A stretch of DNA of 64,000 nt from CAYJLF01 sp964371055 (GTDB lineage: Bacteria > Eisenbacteria > RBG-16-71-46 > CAIMUX01). Positions 40,503 through 49,070 of the stretch are shown here, piece by piece; position 1 is the first letter of the stretch, and each line of letters opens with the position of its first letter. Both the position numbers and the translations under genes were made by a program. The notes beneath the pieces were generated by a model that ran no database searches, had not been told where the DNA came from, and saw only the letters and a program-made list of their open reading frames with translations. The DNA lies in the NCBI GenBank assembly GCA_964371055.1, contig CAYJLF010000002.1, positions 248,001 to 312,000 of the forward strand, read 5' to 3'.

Positions 40503-41812
40503 AGGAGATGCGGGAACGGATCCTGGTGGTCGATGACGCCGCGGAAACGCTGGAGCTGATCCAGCGCCACCTGGCGCCGGAGGGGTACCGCGTCTTCACT
40601 TCGGCGAGTGTGAAGGAGGCGATCCGGATCCTGGAGGAACAGCCGGTCGACCTGGTCGTCACCGACCTGAAGATGCCGAAGGCGAGCGGGCTCGACCTCG
40701 TCCGCCATGTGCGCGAGAACCTGCGTGACACCGAGATCATGATGATCACGGGCTACGCGTCGATCGAGGGCGCCGTCACGGCGGTGAAGCTCGGCGCGGA
40801 GGAGTACCTGGCGAAGCCCTTCACGCGCGAGGAACTGCTGGCGGCGGTCGATCGTGTCCTCCAGACGCTCCGTCTGCGACGGACCGCCACGCCCGGCCAG
40901 GAGCCGGCTTCGGTCCTGGGCCTGGTCGGCGAGTCGGAAGCGATGCGGCGCGTGCAGGCTCTTCTGCTGCGGGAAGCGGGCGGCGATGATCCCGTTCTGC
41001 TCGTCGGTGACACCGGCGCGGGCAAGGAGACCGCCGCCCGGGCGATCCACTACGGAGGGCCGCGGGCCGGAGCGCTCTTCTTTCTCGTGAATTGCGCCGG
41101 GATCCCGGCTGATCGCATCGAGCGGGAGATCTTCGGTCCGAAGGGTGAGCGGGACGGCGCGGCTCGGGATGGATTCCACGACCTGGCCCGCGGCAGCACC
41201 CTCTATCTGGCGGCGGTCGAAACCTTGCCGGGTGCGGCCCAGGAACGGCTGCTGACCCTGCTGGCGGACGGCGCCGGTGCGGCGCGTGACGAGCGGGTGC
41301 GGCTCATTACCGGAAGCACTCTGGATGCGGATGCGCTGGAGCGGCGCGGTGTTCTCCTTCCCGAGTTGCGCCGGGTGCTGTCGTCCACGGTCGTGCAGCT
41401 TCCTCCTCTGCGCGAGCGCGGGGACGACGTGTTGCTGTTGGCCCGTCACTTCGTGGCGCGGGTCGCGCGAGAAATGGGGGGGCCGGCGCCGCGGTTCTCC
41501 GACCGCGCCCTGGCCGTGCTGCGCGAGTATCAATGGCCCGGAAACGTCGGCGAGTTGCAGCACGTCATCACCTCGCTCGTGGCCTCGACCGAGACGGGGC
41601 TGATCGATGTCCCGGATCTGCCGTCTTTGATGCGCTTTTCCGCGTTGCGGGGAGGTGGCATGCACCGCAGCCTGGCCGAGGTGGAGCTCCATCATATTCA
41701 GATCGTCCTGTCCGGCGTCGGCGGCAACAAGACGAAGGCAGCCGAGATCCTGGGAATCGATCGCAAGACTCTCCGGGAAAAGCTCAAGGCCGCGGGCGAT
41801 TCGGCCGCTTGA
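40499..41812 (+). CDS. NtrC-like response regulator with degenerate AAA+ domain
   Basis: The protein has 437 residues. The receiver domain looks intact (VVDDAAE, VTDLKMP, MITGYAS, AKPF). The AAA+ domain keeps a Walker A-like GDTGAGKE (about 170-177). In the sigma54-contact loop, where GAFTGA is expected, it has GERDGA (216-221), and the Walker B strand reads STLYLAAVE (about 233-241), lacking the acidic DE pair. A Fis-type helix-turn-helix ends the protein (GGNKTKAAEILGIDRKTLREKL). It probably binds DNA but should not open sigma54 promoters by ATP hydrolysis. The gene overlaps the kinase stop and is followed, 71 bases on, by a CheX-like phosphatase. Confidence 0.85.
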   Translation: MKEMRERILVVDDAAETLELIQRHLAPEGYRVFTSASVKEAIRILEEQPVDLVVTDLKMPKASGLDLVRHVRENLRDTEIMMITGYASIEGAVTAVKLGAEEYLAKPFTREELLAAVDRVLQTLRLRRTATPGQEPASVLGLVGESEAMRRVQALLLREAGGDDPVLLVGDTGAGKETAARAIHYGGPRAGALFFLVNCAGIPADRIEREIFGPKGERDGAARDGFHDLARGSTLYLAAVETLPGAAQERLLTLLADGAGAARDERVRLITGSTLDADALERRGVLLPELRRVLSSTVVQLPPLRERGDDVLLLARHFVARVAREMGGPAPRFSDRALAVLREYQWPGNVGELQHVITSLVASTETGLIDVPDLPSLMRFSALRGGGMHRSLAEVELHHIQIVLSGVGGNKTKAAEILGIDRKTLREKLKAAGDSAA

Positions 41813-41883
41813 GAGGAGTGGCCCGCGCGGGTGGCCGGCCCGGCTGCCCCGGACCGGGGGATCGCGATTCCGGAGGATGCAGG

Positions 41884-42408
41884 ATGGCCTTGCGTATCGA
41901 GATCGACGAGGTTCTGGTCAACGCGATGATCGACGCCGGCGAGAAGGGATTCAAGCTGGGCGGCAAGAAGCTGAAGCCGGTCGGGGTGGGGCGGATGCCT
42001 CCTCTCTTTCTGCAGCCGGTCTCCGGAATCATCGGCATCATCGGACGGGTCAACGGCTCGATCCTGGTCAACATGTCGGAACCGGTGGCGCTCCAGGTCA
42101 CGAGCGGGATCCTGATGTGCGACTTCCAGCAGGTGACCAGCGAAGTTCTGGACGGTGTCGCCGAGGTGACGAATGTCATCGGCGGGCGGATGAAGAGCAG
42201 TCTCGCGACGAGCGGCTATCCGCTCGACAACATCACCTTGCCCTCCGTCATCGTCGGCCAGAACTATTATGTCAACCAGTCCAAGGGTATGCTCGTCTTC
42301 AACGTTTCATTCCTCTACGAGGATGACAATCTGCCCCGGGTGCCCGAACGGGTCGTCCAGGTGGTGCTCACCCTGATGACGACGAATCTCCACCCGACGA
42401 CGGCCTGA
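41884..42408 (+). CDS. cheX: CheX-like phosphatase / chemotaxis-type protein
   Basis: The protein has 174 residues. It resembles the CheX/CheC-like family: GIIGIIGRVNGSILVNMSEPVAL is the core strand-turn. The phosphatase helix EVLDGVAEVTNVIGGRMKSSL contains the paired acidic/Asn residues (E...xxN) that promote dephosphorylation of receiver domains. CheX removes phosphate from response regulators. In this operon the likely substrate is the degenerate NtrC-like regulator or another receiver; that link is inference. The Shine-Dalgarno GGAGGATGCAGG is directly upstream. The gene ends before a shared hairpin with the haem operon. Confidence 0.82.
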   Translation: MALRIEIDEVLVNAMIDAGEKGFKLGGKKLKPVGVGRMPPLFLQPVSGIIGIIGRVNGSILVNMSEPVALQVTSGILMCDFQQVTSEVLDGVAEVTNVIGGRMKSSLATSGYPLDNITLPSVIVGQNYYVNQSKGMLVFNVSFLYEDDNLPRVPERVVQVVLTLMTTNLHPTTA

Positions 42409-42431
42409 CCGAGGGCGGAAGAGCGCAGTTC

Positions 42432-42463
42432 ACCGGCCGGGGACCTCCGCGATCCCGGCCGGT
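42432..42463. terminator. Bidirectional terminator between cheX-like gene and haem operon
   Basis: ACCGGCCGGG (42432-42441) pairs perfectly with CCCGGCCGGT (42454-42463) across a 12-base loop, between two convergent genes. No long T-run. Confidence 0.6.
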
Positions 42464-42496
42464 CGCTCCATGGGTCGCGATTGCCCCCGGCATCAC

Positions 42497-44092
42497 TCAG
42501 ACCAGGTCGCCCAAGATCCGGCGCGCGACCGGGATCGAGCGCTCGACGCAGTGGTTGACGGAGATGCCGTGGTAGGCGTTTCCGGCGACATGGAGACCCG
42601 GCCAGGTCACCAGGCGCTCCTCGATCGCGCGGAGACGCGCCGGATGGCCGAGCGTGTACTGGGGAATGCCCTGCGGGTGGCGGAGAATCCAGACCGGATC
42701 GGGCCGGGCAGTCACTCCCATCGTTGCCGCGAGGTCGCTCCGCACCTGGGCGAGCACAGCGTCGTCACTCAGTTCGATGGCTGCCGAATCATGTGCACCC
42801 CCGAGCATCGCCCGCAGCAGCACGCGCCCGTCGGGAGCGCGGTTCGGGTAGATGCAGGAGTCCCAGAGAACCCCCAGCACGCGCGGCCCTTCGCCGCGCG
42901 GCACGAGGAAGCCGAATCCATCCGGAGCCGACGCGAAGTCTTCGGTGCGATAGCCGGCGCCGACCACCACGAGCGGCGCTTCGGGGATCTCCGCCATGAC
43001 GGCAGCGAGGCCGCCGTCGAACGGACGGACGAGCGGCGCCGCGGCGCGCGCCGGGACGGCCAGAAGGATGGCATCGGCTTCGATCGACTCGCCGTCCGCG
43101 AGCCGAACGCGCCAGCGGTGGGCAGTGGCGTGCGGCGTGATCTCCTCGGCGCGCGCGCTCAGGCGGAGGTCGGCGCGATTGCAGCGACGCAAGGCGAGCG
43201 CCAACTCGTCGGTCAACGCTTCGAATCCGCGGTCGAAGGAAGTCAGCACGCCGCCGGGTCCGGCCGGACCGCCTCCCGCCCGCCGGGCCGTCTTCCTCCG
43301 GGCGATCATCCCCCGCACCAGCCCGCCGTGATCCCGCTCCAGCGCGTGCATCTTCGGGAAGGCGCTGTTCAGGGCGAGGTTGCGCGAGTCGCCGCCATAG
43401 ACTCCGGAGACCATCGCGTCGACCAGAATGCGGGCGGCCTCCTCGCCGATCCTCCGCGCTGCGAAGGAGAAGACCGACTCGTCCGGATCGGGGCGCGGGG
43501 GGACGAGAGGCTCCCGCAGGATGCGGAGACGTCCGCGGAAGCTCAGGATGTCCGAGGCGAAGAAGGCCGCCGGGGAGAGCGGGATCGGGCGCAGCCTTCC
43601 GCGCACGTAGATGAATCGACGCGCCGCCGCATCGCGTGCCGGCAGCATCCGGTCGACGATCCCGAGCTGACGGACGAGGCGTGGTGTTTCGGCGGCGTTG
43701 TCGAGGAAGCCGTTGGGTCCCCACTCGACGAGGAACCCGCGGTCCTGTTCGGCCCGGATGTTCCCGCCGAATCGTTCCGACGCCTCCAGCAGGGTGACAT
43801 GGAGGCGGGCGCGCACCCCGGGCAGGCGCGTGGCCAGTGGATCATCCTGGGGTGTGGTCGGCGTGGCGGCGGCAAGCTCCGGATCGGCCAGGAGGCGCCA
43901 TGCGGTGGCGAGCCCGGCGATTCCACCCCCGACGACGACGACGCGAAGCGCTTCCCGGCCGCTCGGGGACGACTCCCGTTCCCCCCGGAGGGATGGAAGG
44001 CCATCCGGCGGTCCCACGGATTCGGCCGGGAAGGCGGTGCCGGCGGATCGCCCGCCGCCCTCCGGTTGCGAGGTCGAGGCCTGAATGCTCAT
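42497..44092 (-). CDS. hemG: Protoporphyrinogen oxidase (HemG/HemY type)
   Basis: The protein has 531 residues. The FAD-binding fold is clear (VVVVGGGIAGLATAWRL, TLLEASERFGGNI), with the HemY-family end AGNAYHGISVNHCVERSI. HemY-type enzymes oxidise protoporphyrinogen IX to protoporphyrin IX using O2 as acceptor. A Ser/Pro-rich N-terminus of about 45 residues precedes the FAD domain. Its ATG overlaps the ferrochelatase stop (ATGA at 44089). It is the last gene of the haem operon. The alternative names HemG and HemY are used differently between organisms; the family here is the HemY-like flavin enzyme. Confidence 0.88.
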   Translation of the reverse strand: MSIQASTSQPEGGGRSAGTAFPAESVGPPDGLPSLRGERESSPSGREALRVVVVGGGIAGLATAWRLLADPELAAATPTTPQDDPLATRLPGVRARLHVTLLEASERFGGNIRAEQDRGFLVEWGPNGFLDNAAETPRLVRQLGIVDRMLPARDAAARRFIYVRGRLRPIPLSPAAFFASDILSFRGRLRILREPLVPPRPDPDESVFSFAARRIGEEAARILVDAMVSGVYGGDSRNLALNSAFPKMHALERDHGGLVRGMIARRKTARRAGGGPAGPGGVLTSFDRGFEALTDELALALRRCNRADLRLSARAEEITPHATAHRWRVRLADGESIEADAILLAVPARAAAPLVRPFDGGLAAVMAEIPEAPLVVVGAGYRTEDFASAPDGFGFLVPRGEGPRVLGVLWDSCIYPNRAPDGRVLLRAMLGGAHDSAAIELSDDAVLAQVRSDLAATMGVTARPDPVWILRHPQGIPQYTLGHPARLRAIEERLVTWPGLHVAGNAYHGISVNHCVERSIPVARRILGDLV

Positions 44093-45180
44093 GGGGCCGG
44101 ACTCTCCAGATGGCGGCGCGTCAGCTCGGCCAGGGTGGCGATGTAACCCGGATCGTCGTTCAGCATCCGGGTCCGGAGGTACTGCGTGACACCCACGCCC
44201 CGGGCCCGTTCCGCGAAGAGCTGATCGACCTCGTAGAGCGTCTCGATGTGATCCGACACGAAGGCGATCGGGACGACCAGCATGGCTCGGACGCCCTCCC
44301 GGGCCAGTTCCTCGATGACGCGGTCGGTGGAGGGATCGAGCCACTTGACCGGCCCCGTGCGGCTCTGGTAGCCGAGTTTCCAGCGGTTGTGCACGCCACG
44401 CGCGCGGAGCCGCGCCACGACTCCGTCCCGCGTGGCGTGGATCTCACGCTCGTACGGGTCGCCCCGTTCGATGAAGCGAACCGGCAGACCGTGAGCGCTG
44501 AAGAGGAGCACGACCTCCTCGCGCATCTCCTCGGGGAACGCGGCCAGCCTCTCCATGACGGTGCCGGCGATCGCCTCGAGGTAGCCCGGCTCCTCGGGAT
44601 AACGGTCGATGCACGAGAGTTGAACCGAAGAGTCCAGTCCGAGGCGGCGAGCCGCGCGGAGCAGCTCGTTCCAGCTCGACCCGGTGGTCGCGGCCGAGTA
44701 GTGCGGGTAGAGGGTGAGCGCTACGATCCGTCTGACCCCGGCGGCGGTCAGCTCCGCGAGCGCCTCGTCACCGGTCGGATGCCAGTACCGCATGGCGATG
44801 CGGACGATGAACCGGCGAGGCGAAAGGCCGGGGCTCGAGGCGCCGGGTTCGCCGTTCAACGCCCGTTCGAGCGATTCTGCCTGACGGGTCGTGAGAGGCA
44901 GGATCGGCGAGCCGCCGCCGATCGCGCGGTAATTCCGGCGCACTTCGTTCGCGCGCGCCCGGGCGATGATCCGCGCGATGAGCTTCTGGCCGAGCGGTCC
45001 TCCCGGGAGGTGAATGATCTCCCGGTCGGAGAAGAGCCGGTAGAGAAACGGCTGTACCGCCGCCTGGTCGGGCGGTCCGCCCAGGTTGAGCAGCACGATT
45101 CCGATCGGCGGATCGGCGGGCGATCCGGCGATCGGGCCGGCGTGGCGGGTCGGCTCGTTCAGGCCGGTCGCGGCGTCCAT
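44089..45180 (-). CDS. hemH: Ferrochelatase
   Basis: The protein has 363 residues. It inserts Fe2+ into protoporphyrin IX as the last step to haem b. Landmarks are GIVLLNLGGPPD, SPILPLTTRQAE, YPHYSAATTGSS with the metal-site His, LFSAHGLPVRFIERGDPY and VSDHIETLYEVD with the Glu/His pair. The first 25 residues are poorly conserved. The start at 45180 lies six bases after the hemN stop; no long gap, so one transcript with hemN and hemG. Confidence 0.92.
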   Translation of the reverse strand: MDAATGLNEPTRHAGPIAGSPADPPIGIVLLNLGGPPDQAAVQPFLYRLFSDREIIHLPGGPLGQKLIARIIARARANEVRRNYRAIGGGSPILPLTTRQAESLERALNGEPGASSPGLSPRRFIVRIAMRYWHPTGDEALAELTAAGVRRIVALTLYPHYSAATTGSSWNELLRAARRLGLDSSVQLSCIDRYPEEPGYLEAIAGTVMERLAAFPEEMREEVVLLFSAHGLPVRFIERGDPYEREIHATRDGVVARLRARGVHNRWKLGYQSRTGPVKWLDPSTDRVIEELAREGVRAMLVVPIAFVSDHIETLYEVDQLFAERARGVGVTQYLRTRMLNDDPGYIATLAELTRRHLESPAP

Positions 45181-45185
45181 CGTGG

Positions 45186-46580
45186 TCACACCGTGCGGGA
45201 GAAGACCGGCTTGTCCCGGTTCTTCTCGCGGAGGTGCCGGTCGAAGACCATGGCGATGTTGCGGACGAAGATCCTCCCGAGGGGTTCGACGTGGAGTGCG
45301 GCCTCCTCCAGGCGCAGAAACCCGTGCGCGGCCGGACCGTCGGGCGCGGCCAGCTCGGCGAGCTCGAGTGCGAAGTACTCGTCGAACTCGAGGTCGAAGC
45401 GTTCCTCCACGACCGACTTGTCGAGATGGAAGTTGCACATCAGCTGCGTGATGACGAACCGGCGGACCTGGTCGTCCGCGCTCAGCCGGTAGCCGCGTTC
45501 CACCGGAAAGCGGCCGGCGTCGAGCGCCTCGTAGTACTCCGCGAGCTTCTTCACGTTCTGCGCGTAGGCTCCGGCTACGTCTCCGATGGCCGAGACGCCG
45601 CAGCCGATCATGTCGGGAGCATGCTTGACGGTGTACCCCATGAAGTTCCGATGCAGCGTCCGTTCCTCGATCGCGCGGGACAGCTCGTCGCCGGGCAGGG
45701 CGAAGTGGTCCATGCCGACGGGGCGATAGCCGGCGGCCAGCAGCATCGCGCGCGCGAGACAGAAGATCTCCACCTTGAGCTGCGGTGCGGGGAGGTCCTC
45801 CGGGAGGATCGACTTCTGGTTGCCCTTGAGCCAGGGGACGTAGGCGAACGAGTAGACCGCGAGACGATCGGGTCGCATTTCGATCACGCTCTCCAGGCTC
45901 CGCTGGAAGGTGGGAAGGGTCTGTCGCGGCAGGCCGTAGATCAGGTCGATGTTGATCGAGGTGAACCCGGCCCGGCGGGCATGCTCGTAGATGACGCGCG
46001 TCTCCGCCTCGGTCTGGTTGCGATGGGCCGCCGCCTGAACCTCGGGGGTGAAGTCCTGCACCCCGATGGACAGACGGTTGAAGCCGAGTTCGTGGAGGGT
46101 GTCGATCTGCTCGGGCGTGGTGACCTTCGGATCGATCTCGATGGCGATTTCCGCGTCGGGGGCGAGATCGAAGTTCTCCCGCACCACCGCCTGGAGCGCG
46201 CGCATCTCCGCCGGCGAGTGATAGGTGGGCGTGCCGCCGCCCCAGTGGTACTGGACGACCCGGCGTCTCCCCTCCAGTGCCTCGGCCACGAGGCGGATCT
46301 CGCGATGGAGGTAAGCGAGGTAGCCGGCGGCCACCTCGCGTTTGCGGGTGATGATGGCGGTACACCCGCAGAAGGTGCAGCGTTCCTCGCAGAACGGGAG
46401 GTGGAGGTAGAGCGACAACGGTTCATCGCCGCGCTCCGCGGCCTGGGCCAGGCTGCGGCGGTAGGCCAGGCCGTCGTACTCCTCGTGGAACTCCACCGCC
46501 GTCGGGTAGGAGGTGTACCGCGGTCCGGGGCGGTCATAGCGGAGCAGGAGTTCGGGCGTGACTTCGATTCCGCGGCTCAA
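45186..46580 (-). CDS. hemN: Oxygen-independent coproporphyrinogen III oxidase
   Basis: The protein has 464 residues, normal for HemN. It uses SAM and a [4Fe-4S] cluster to decarboxylate coproporphyrinogen III without O2. The radical-SAM cluster and fourth Cys sit in LHLPFCEERCTFCGCTAI. The HemN-specific end GMDHFALPGDEL and MIGCGVSAIGDV are present. The start is TTG overlapping the hemE stop (TTGA at 46577-46580), with GGAGG seven bases upstream. The N-terminal tail RYDRPGPRYTSYPTA is typical of authentic HemN rather than HemW. Confidence 0.93.
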   Translation of the reverse strand: MSRGIEVTPELLLRYDRPGPRYTSYPTAVEFHEEYDGLAYRRSLAQAAERGDEPLSLYLHLPFCEERCTFCGCTAIITRKREVAAGYLAYLHREIRLVAEALEGRRRVVQYHWGGGTPTYHSPAEMRALQAVVRENFDLAPDAEIAIEIDPKVTTPEQIDTLHELGFNRLSIGVQDFTPEVQAAAHRNQTEAETRVIYEHARRAGFTSINIDLIYGLPRQTLPTFQRSLESVIEMRPDRLAVYSFAYVPWLKGNQKSILPEDLPAPQLKVEIFCLARAMLLAAGYRPVGMDHFALPGDELSRAIEERTLHRNFMGYTVKHAPDMIGCGVSAIGDVAGAYAQNVKKLAEYYEALDAGRFPVERGYRLSADDQVRRFVITQLMCNFHLDKSVVEERFDLEFDEYFALELAELAAPDGPAAHGFLRLEEAALHVEPLGRIFVRNIAMVFDRHLREKNRDKPVFSRTV

Positions 46581-47716
46581 GCGGCACCTCCAGTCGAGGC
46601 CTGACCGGCCCGCGCGGCGGAGAGCGCATGCACCGTCTCCACCATCGTCTCGACCCCGTCGATCGGCGCATCGGGCAGGATTCCATGTCCCAGGTTGAAG
46701 ACGTGGCCGAGGCGGCGGGACGCGGGCGCACCGTCCGCCGGATCCGATCCGTCCTCCAGAACCCGGCCGACCTCCTCGCGCAGGCGGTCGGCCGGCGCGT
46801 AGAGGCTGCGTGGATCGAGATTGCCCTGCAAGGCGGTGACGGAAGCGTGACCGGCGGCCGAGGAGAAGCGGATGCGCGCGCGCGCGGTGCTGAGGGATGT
46901 GCGCCAGTCGACGCCGATGACATCGGCCCCCGAGGTGGCGATCTGCTCGAGCAGGTGCCCGCCGTTCAACACGAAGTAGATCACCGGGCCGCGGTCGGCC
47001 GGAAGCCGAGCGATGAGGCGTTGCACCGGCCGGAGCGCGAACTCCTCGAACTGGCGCGGGCCCAGAATGCCTCCCCACGAGTCGAAGATCTGCACGGCCT
47101 CTGCTCCCGCTTCGATCTGAGCCGAGAGGTATCCGGCCATGACATCGGTCAGGTGGTCGATCAGCCGGTGGGCGAGATCGGGACGCTCGAAGCAGAGGCG
47201 CACGATGGTATCGAAGGTTCCCTTCGTCTTTCCCTTCTCGCGTTCCTCGGCGAGATAGGCTGCCACGGTGAACGGGGCGCCGCAGAAGCCGATGAGAGGG
47301 GCGACGCCGTCCAGTTCCCGCCGCAGGATCCGGATGGCTTCGAGGACGAATCGGCACGACTCCCGGGCGTCGACCGGCCGCAGGGAGGCGATCGCCCCTT
47401 CGGTGTTGATCGCCCGGTCGAGGATCGGTCCCGGTTCGAAGCGGAGTCCGACCCCCATCGGTTCCACCGGAACGAGGATGTCGCTGAAAAGGATCGCCGC
47501 GTCCAGCGCGAACCGCCGCAGCGGCTGCAGCGTCACCTCGGCCGCCAGTTCCGGAGTCTTGCACAGCGTGAGGAAGCCGTGACGCTCTTTCAGTGCCCGG
47601 TACTCGGGGAGGTATCGCCCGGCCTGGCGCATGATCCAGACGGGCGTCATCGGCACCGGCTCGCCGCGGCAGGCGCGCAGGAAAAGGGTCGGCCTCTCGA
47701 CCGCATGGCCGTTCAT
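46577..47716 (-). CDS. hemE: Uroporphyrinogen decarboxylase
   Basis: The protein has 379 residues. It removes four carboxyl groups from uroporphyrinogen III. The N-terminal hallmark VWIMRQAGRYLPEYR, DAAILFSDILVPVEPMG, GFCGAPFTVAAYL and the C-terminal VFNLGHGILPDAP are conserved. The ATG at 47716 was chosen over 47755 because upstream residues overlap the hemL end and are not conserved. It is followed without gap by hemN. Confidence 0.93.
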   Translation of the reverse strand: MNGHAVERPTLFLRACRGEPVPMTPVWIMRQAGRYLPEYRALKERHGFLTLCKTPELAAEVTLQPLRRFALDAAILFSDILVPVEPMGVGLRFEPGPILDRAINTEGAIASLRPVDARESCRFVLEAIRILRRELDGVAPLIGFCGAPFTVAAYLAEEREKGKTKGTFDTIVRLCFERPDLAHRLIDHLTDVMAGYLSAQIEAGAEAVQIFDSWGGILGPRQFEEFALRPVQRLIARLPADRGPVIYFVLNGGHLLEQIATSGADVIGVDWRTSLSTARARIRFSSAAGHASVTALQGNLDPRSLYAPADRLREEVGRVLEDGSDPADGAPASRRLGHVFNLGHGILPDAPIDGVETMVETVHALSAARAGQASTGGAA

Positions 47717-47729
47717 ACGGATCTTCCCG

Positions 47730-49037
47730 TCATGCCAGGGCCTCGCGCAGCGCATCCCGGGCCGCTTCCAGAGTGGTATCGATGTCGGCCTCCGAGTGTG
47801 CGTACGAAACGAATCCGGTCTCGAACTGCGACGGAGCGAGGTAAATGCCGCGGCGGAGCATGCCGTGGAAGAAGAGACCGAACCGCCGGGTATCGGCCCC
47901 CTTGATGTCGTCCCAATGTCGCGCCGGGCCGGTCAGGAAGAAGAGGGTGAAGAGCGAGCCCGCGCGGGTCTGCGTCAGGGGTGGGCCGATCTCGCGGAGA
48001 ATGGCGGCGATCCCTTCGGTGAGGCGTGCTGTGAGCTGGTCGATCCTCCGGTAGAGATCTTCCGTGCGGCCGATCTTCCGGAGCATGGCCAGGCCCGCGG
48101 CCGTAGCCAGCGGGTTTCCGCTCAACGTGCCGGCCTGGTAGACGGGACCGAGGGGAGCGATCTGATCCATCACCGCCGCGCGCCCGCCGTAGGCCCCCAT
48201 CGGCAGGCCGCCGCCCAGAATCTTCCCCATCGCGGTGAGATCGGGGGTGACCCCGTAGATCTGCTGCGCGCCTCCCGGCGCCAGACGGAAACCGGTGATG
48301 ACCTCATCGAACACGAGAAGAGCGCCATGCCGGTCGCACAGGCTTCTCAGGCCGGGAAGAAACCCGTCGGCCGGAGGGATGCAGCCCATGTTGCCGGCGA
48401 CCGGCTCGACCATGACGGCGGCCACACCCCCTTCGTTCTGACGCAGCAGATCCTCGACCGAGTCGAGATCGTTGTACCGAGCGGTCAGGGTGTCCCTGGC
48501 CGTACCGGCCGGGACTCCCGGGCTGGAAGGAACGCCGAAGGTGGCGGCGCCCGAACCGGCCTTGATCAGGAAGGCGTCGCCGTGTCCGTGATAGCACCCC
48601 TCGAACTTGATGATCTTGTCGCGTCCGGTCGCGCCGCGGGCCAGACGCGCGGCGCTCATCGCCGCCTCGGTGCCGCTGCTGACGAGGCGGACCTTCTCGA
48701 CGGATGGCACCATCGAGACGATCATCTCGGCCAGGTCGACCTCGGCCTCGGTCGGGGCGCCGAACGATGTTCCGCGGCGGGCGGCGGTCGCGACGGCCTC
48801 GATCACCTCGGGGTCGGCGTGGCCGAAGAGCATCGGTCCCCATGACCCGACATAGTCGAGGTAGGTCCGTCCGTCGGCATCGACCACGCGCGCTCCCTTC
48901 CCTTCGACGAGGAAGGGTGGATCTCCGCCGACGGCCCGGAAGGCCCGGACGGGCGAGTTGACGCCGCCCGGGATGACCCTCCGGGCGCGCGCGAAGAGCG
49001 CCGCGCTGCGTCCTGGAGTCGAAGGATCTAGATTCAC
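47730..49037 (-). CDS. hemL: Glutamate-1-semialdehyde 2,1-aminomutase
   Basis: The protein has 435 residues, a class III PLP aminotransferase that makes 5-aminolevulinate from glutamate-1-semialdehyde. Signatures are RARRVIPGGVNSPVRAF, GSWGPMLFGHADPEV, LLVFDEVITGFRLAPGG and the PLP Lys in AMGKILGGGLPMGAYGGR. With hemA it defines the C5 pathway. It is 33 bases downstream of hemB and 13 bases upstream of hemE. Confidence 0.94.
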   Translation of the reverse strand: MNLDPSTPGRSAALFARARRVIPGGVNSPVRAFRAVGGDPPFLVEGKGARVVDADGRTYLDYVGSWGPMLFGHADPEVIEAVATAARRGTSFGAPTEAEVDLAEMIVSMVPSVEKVRLVSSGTEAAMSAARLARGATGRDKIIKFEGCYHGHGDAFLIKAGSGAATFGVPSSPGVPAGTARDTLTARYNDLDSVEDLLRQNEGGVAAVMVEPVAGNMGCIPPADGFLPGLRSLCDRHGALLVFDEVITGFRLAPGGAQQIYGVTPDLTAMGKILGGGLPMGAYGGRAAVMDQIAPLGPVYQAGTLSGNPLATAAGLAMLRKIGRTEDLYRRIDQLTARLTEGIAAILREIGPPLTQTRAGSLFTLFFLTGPARHWDDIKGADTRRFGLFFHGMLRRGIYLAPSQFETGFVSYAHSEADIDTTLEAARDALREALA

Positions 49038-49070
49038 GGAAAGTCCTCCTGCCGGCGCCGCCGGGCGCCC

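Noticed and set aside
42470..44146. 558-codon plus-strand frame opposite hemG
   Set aside because: No start signal and no family motif; hemG motifs on the other strand are unambiguous.
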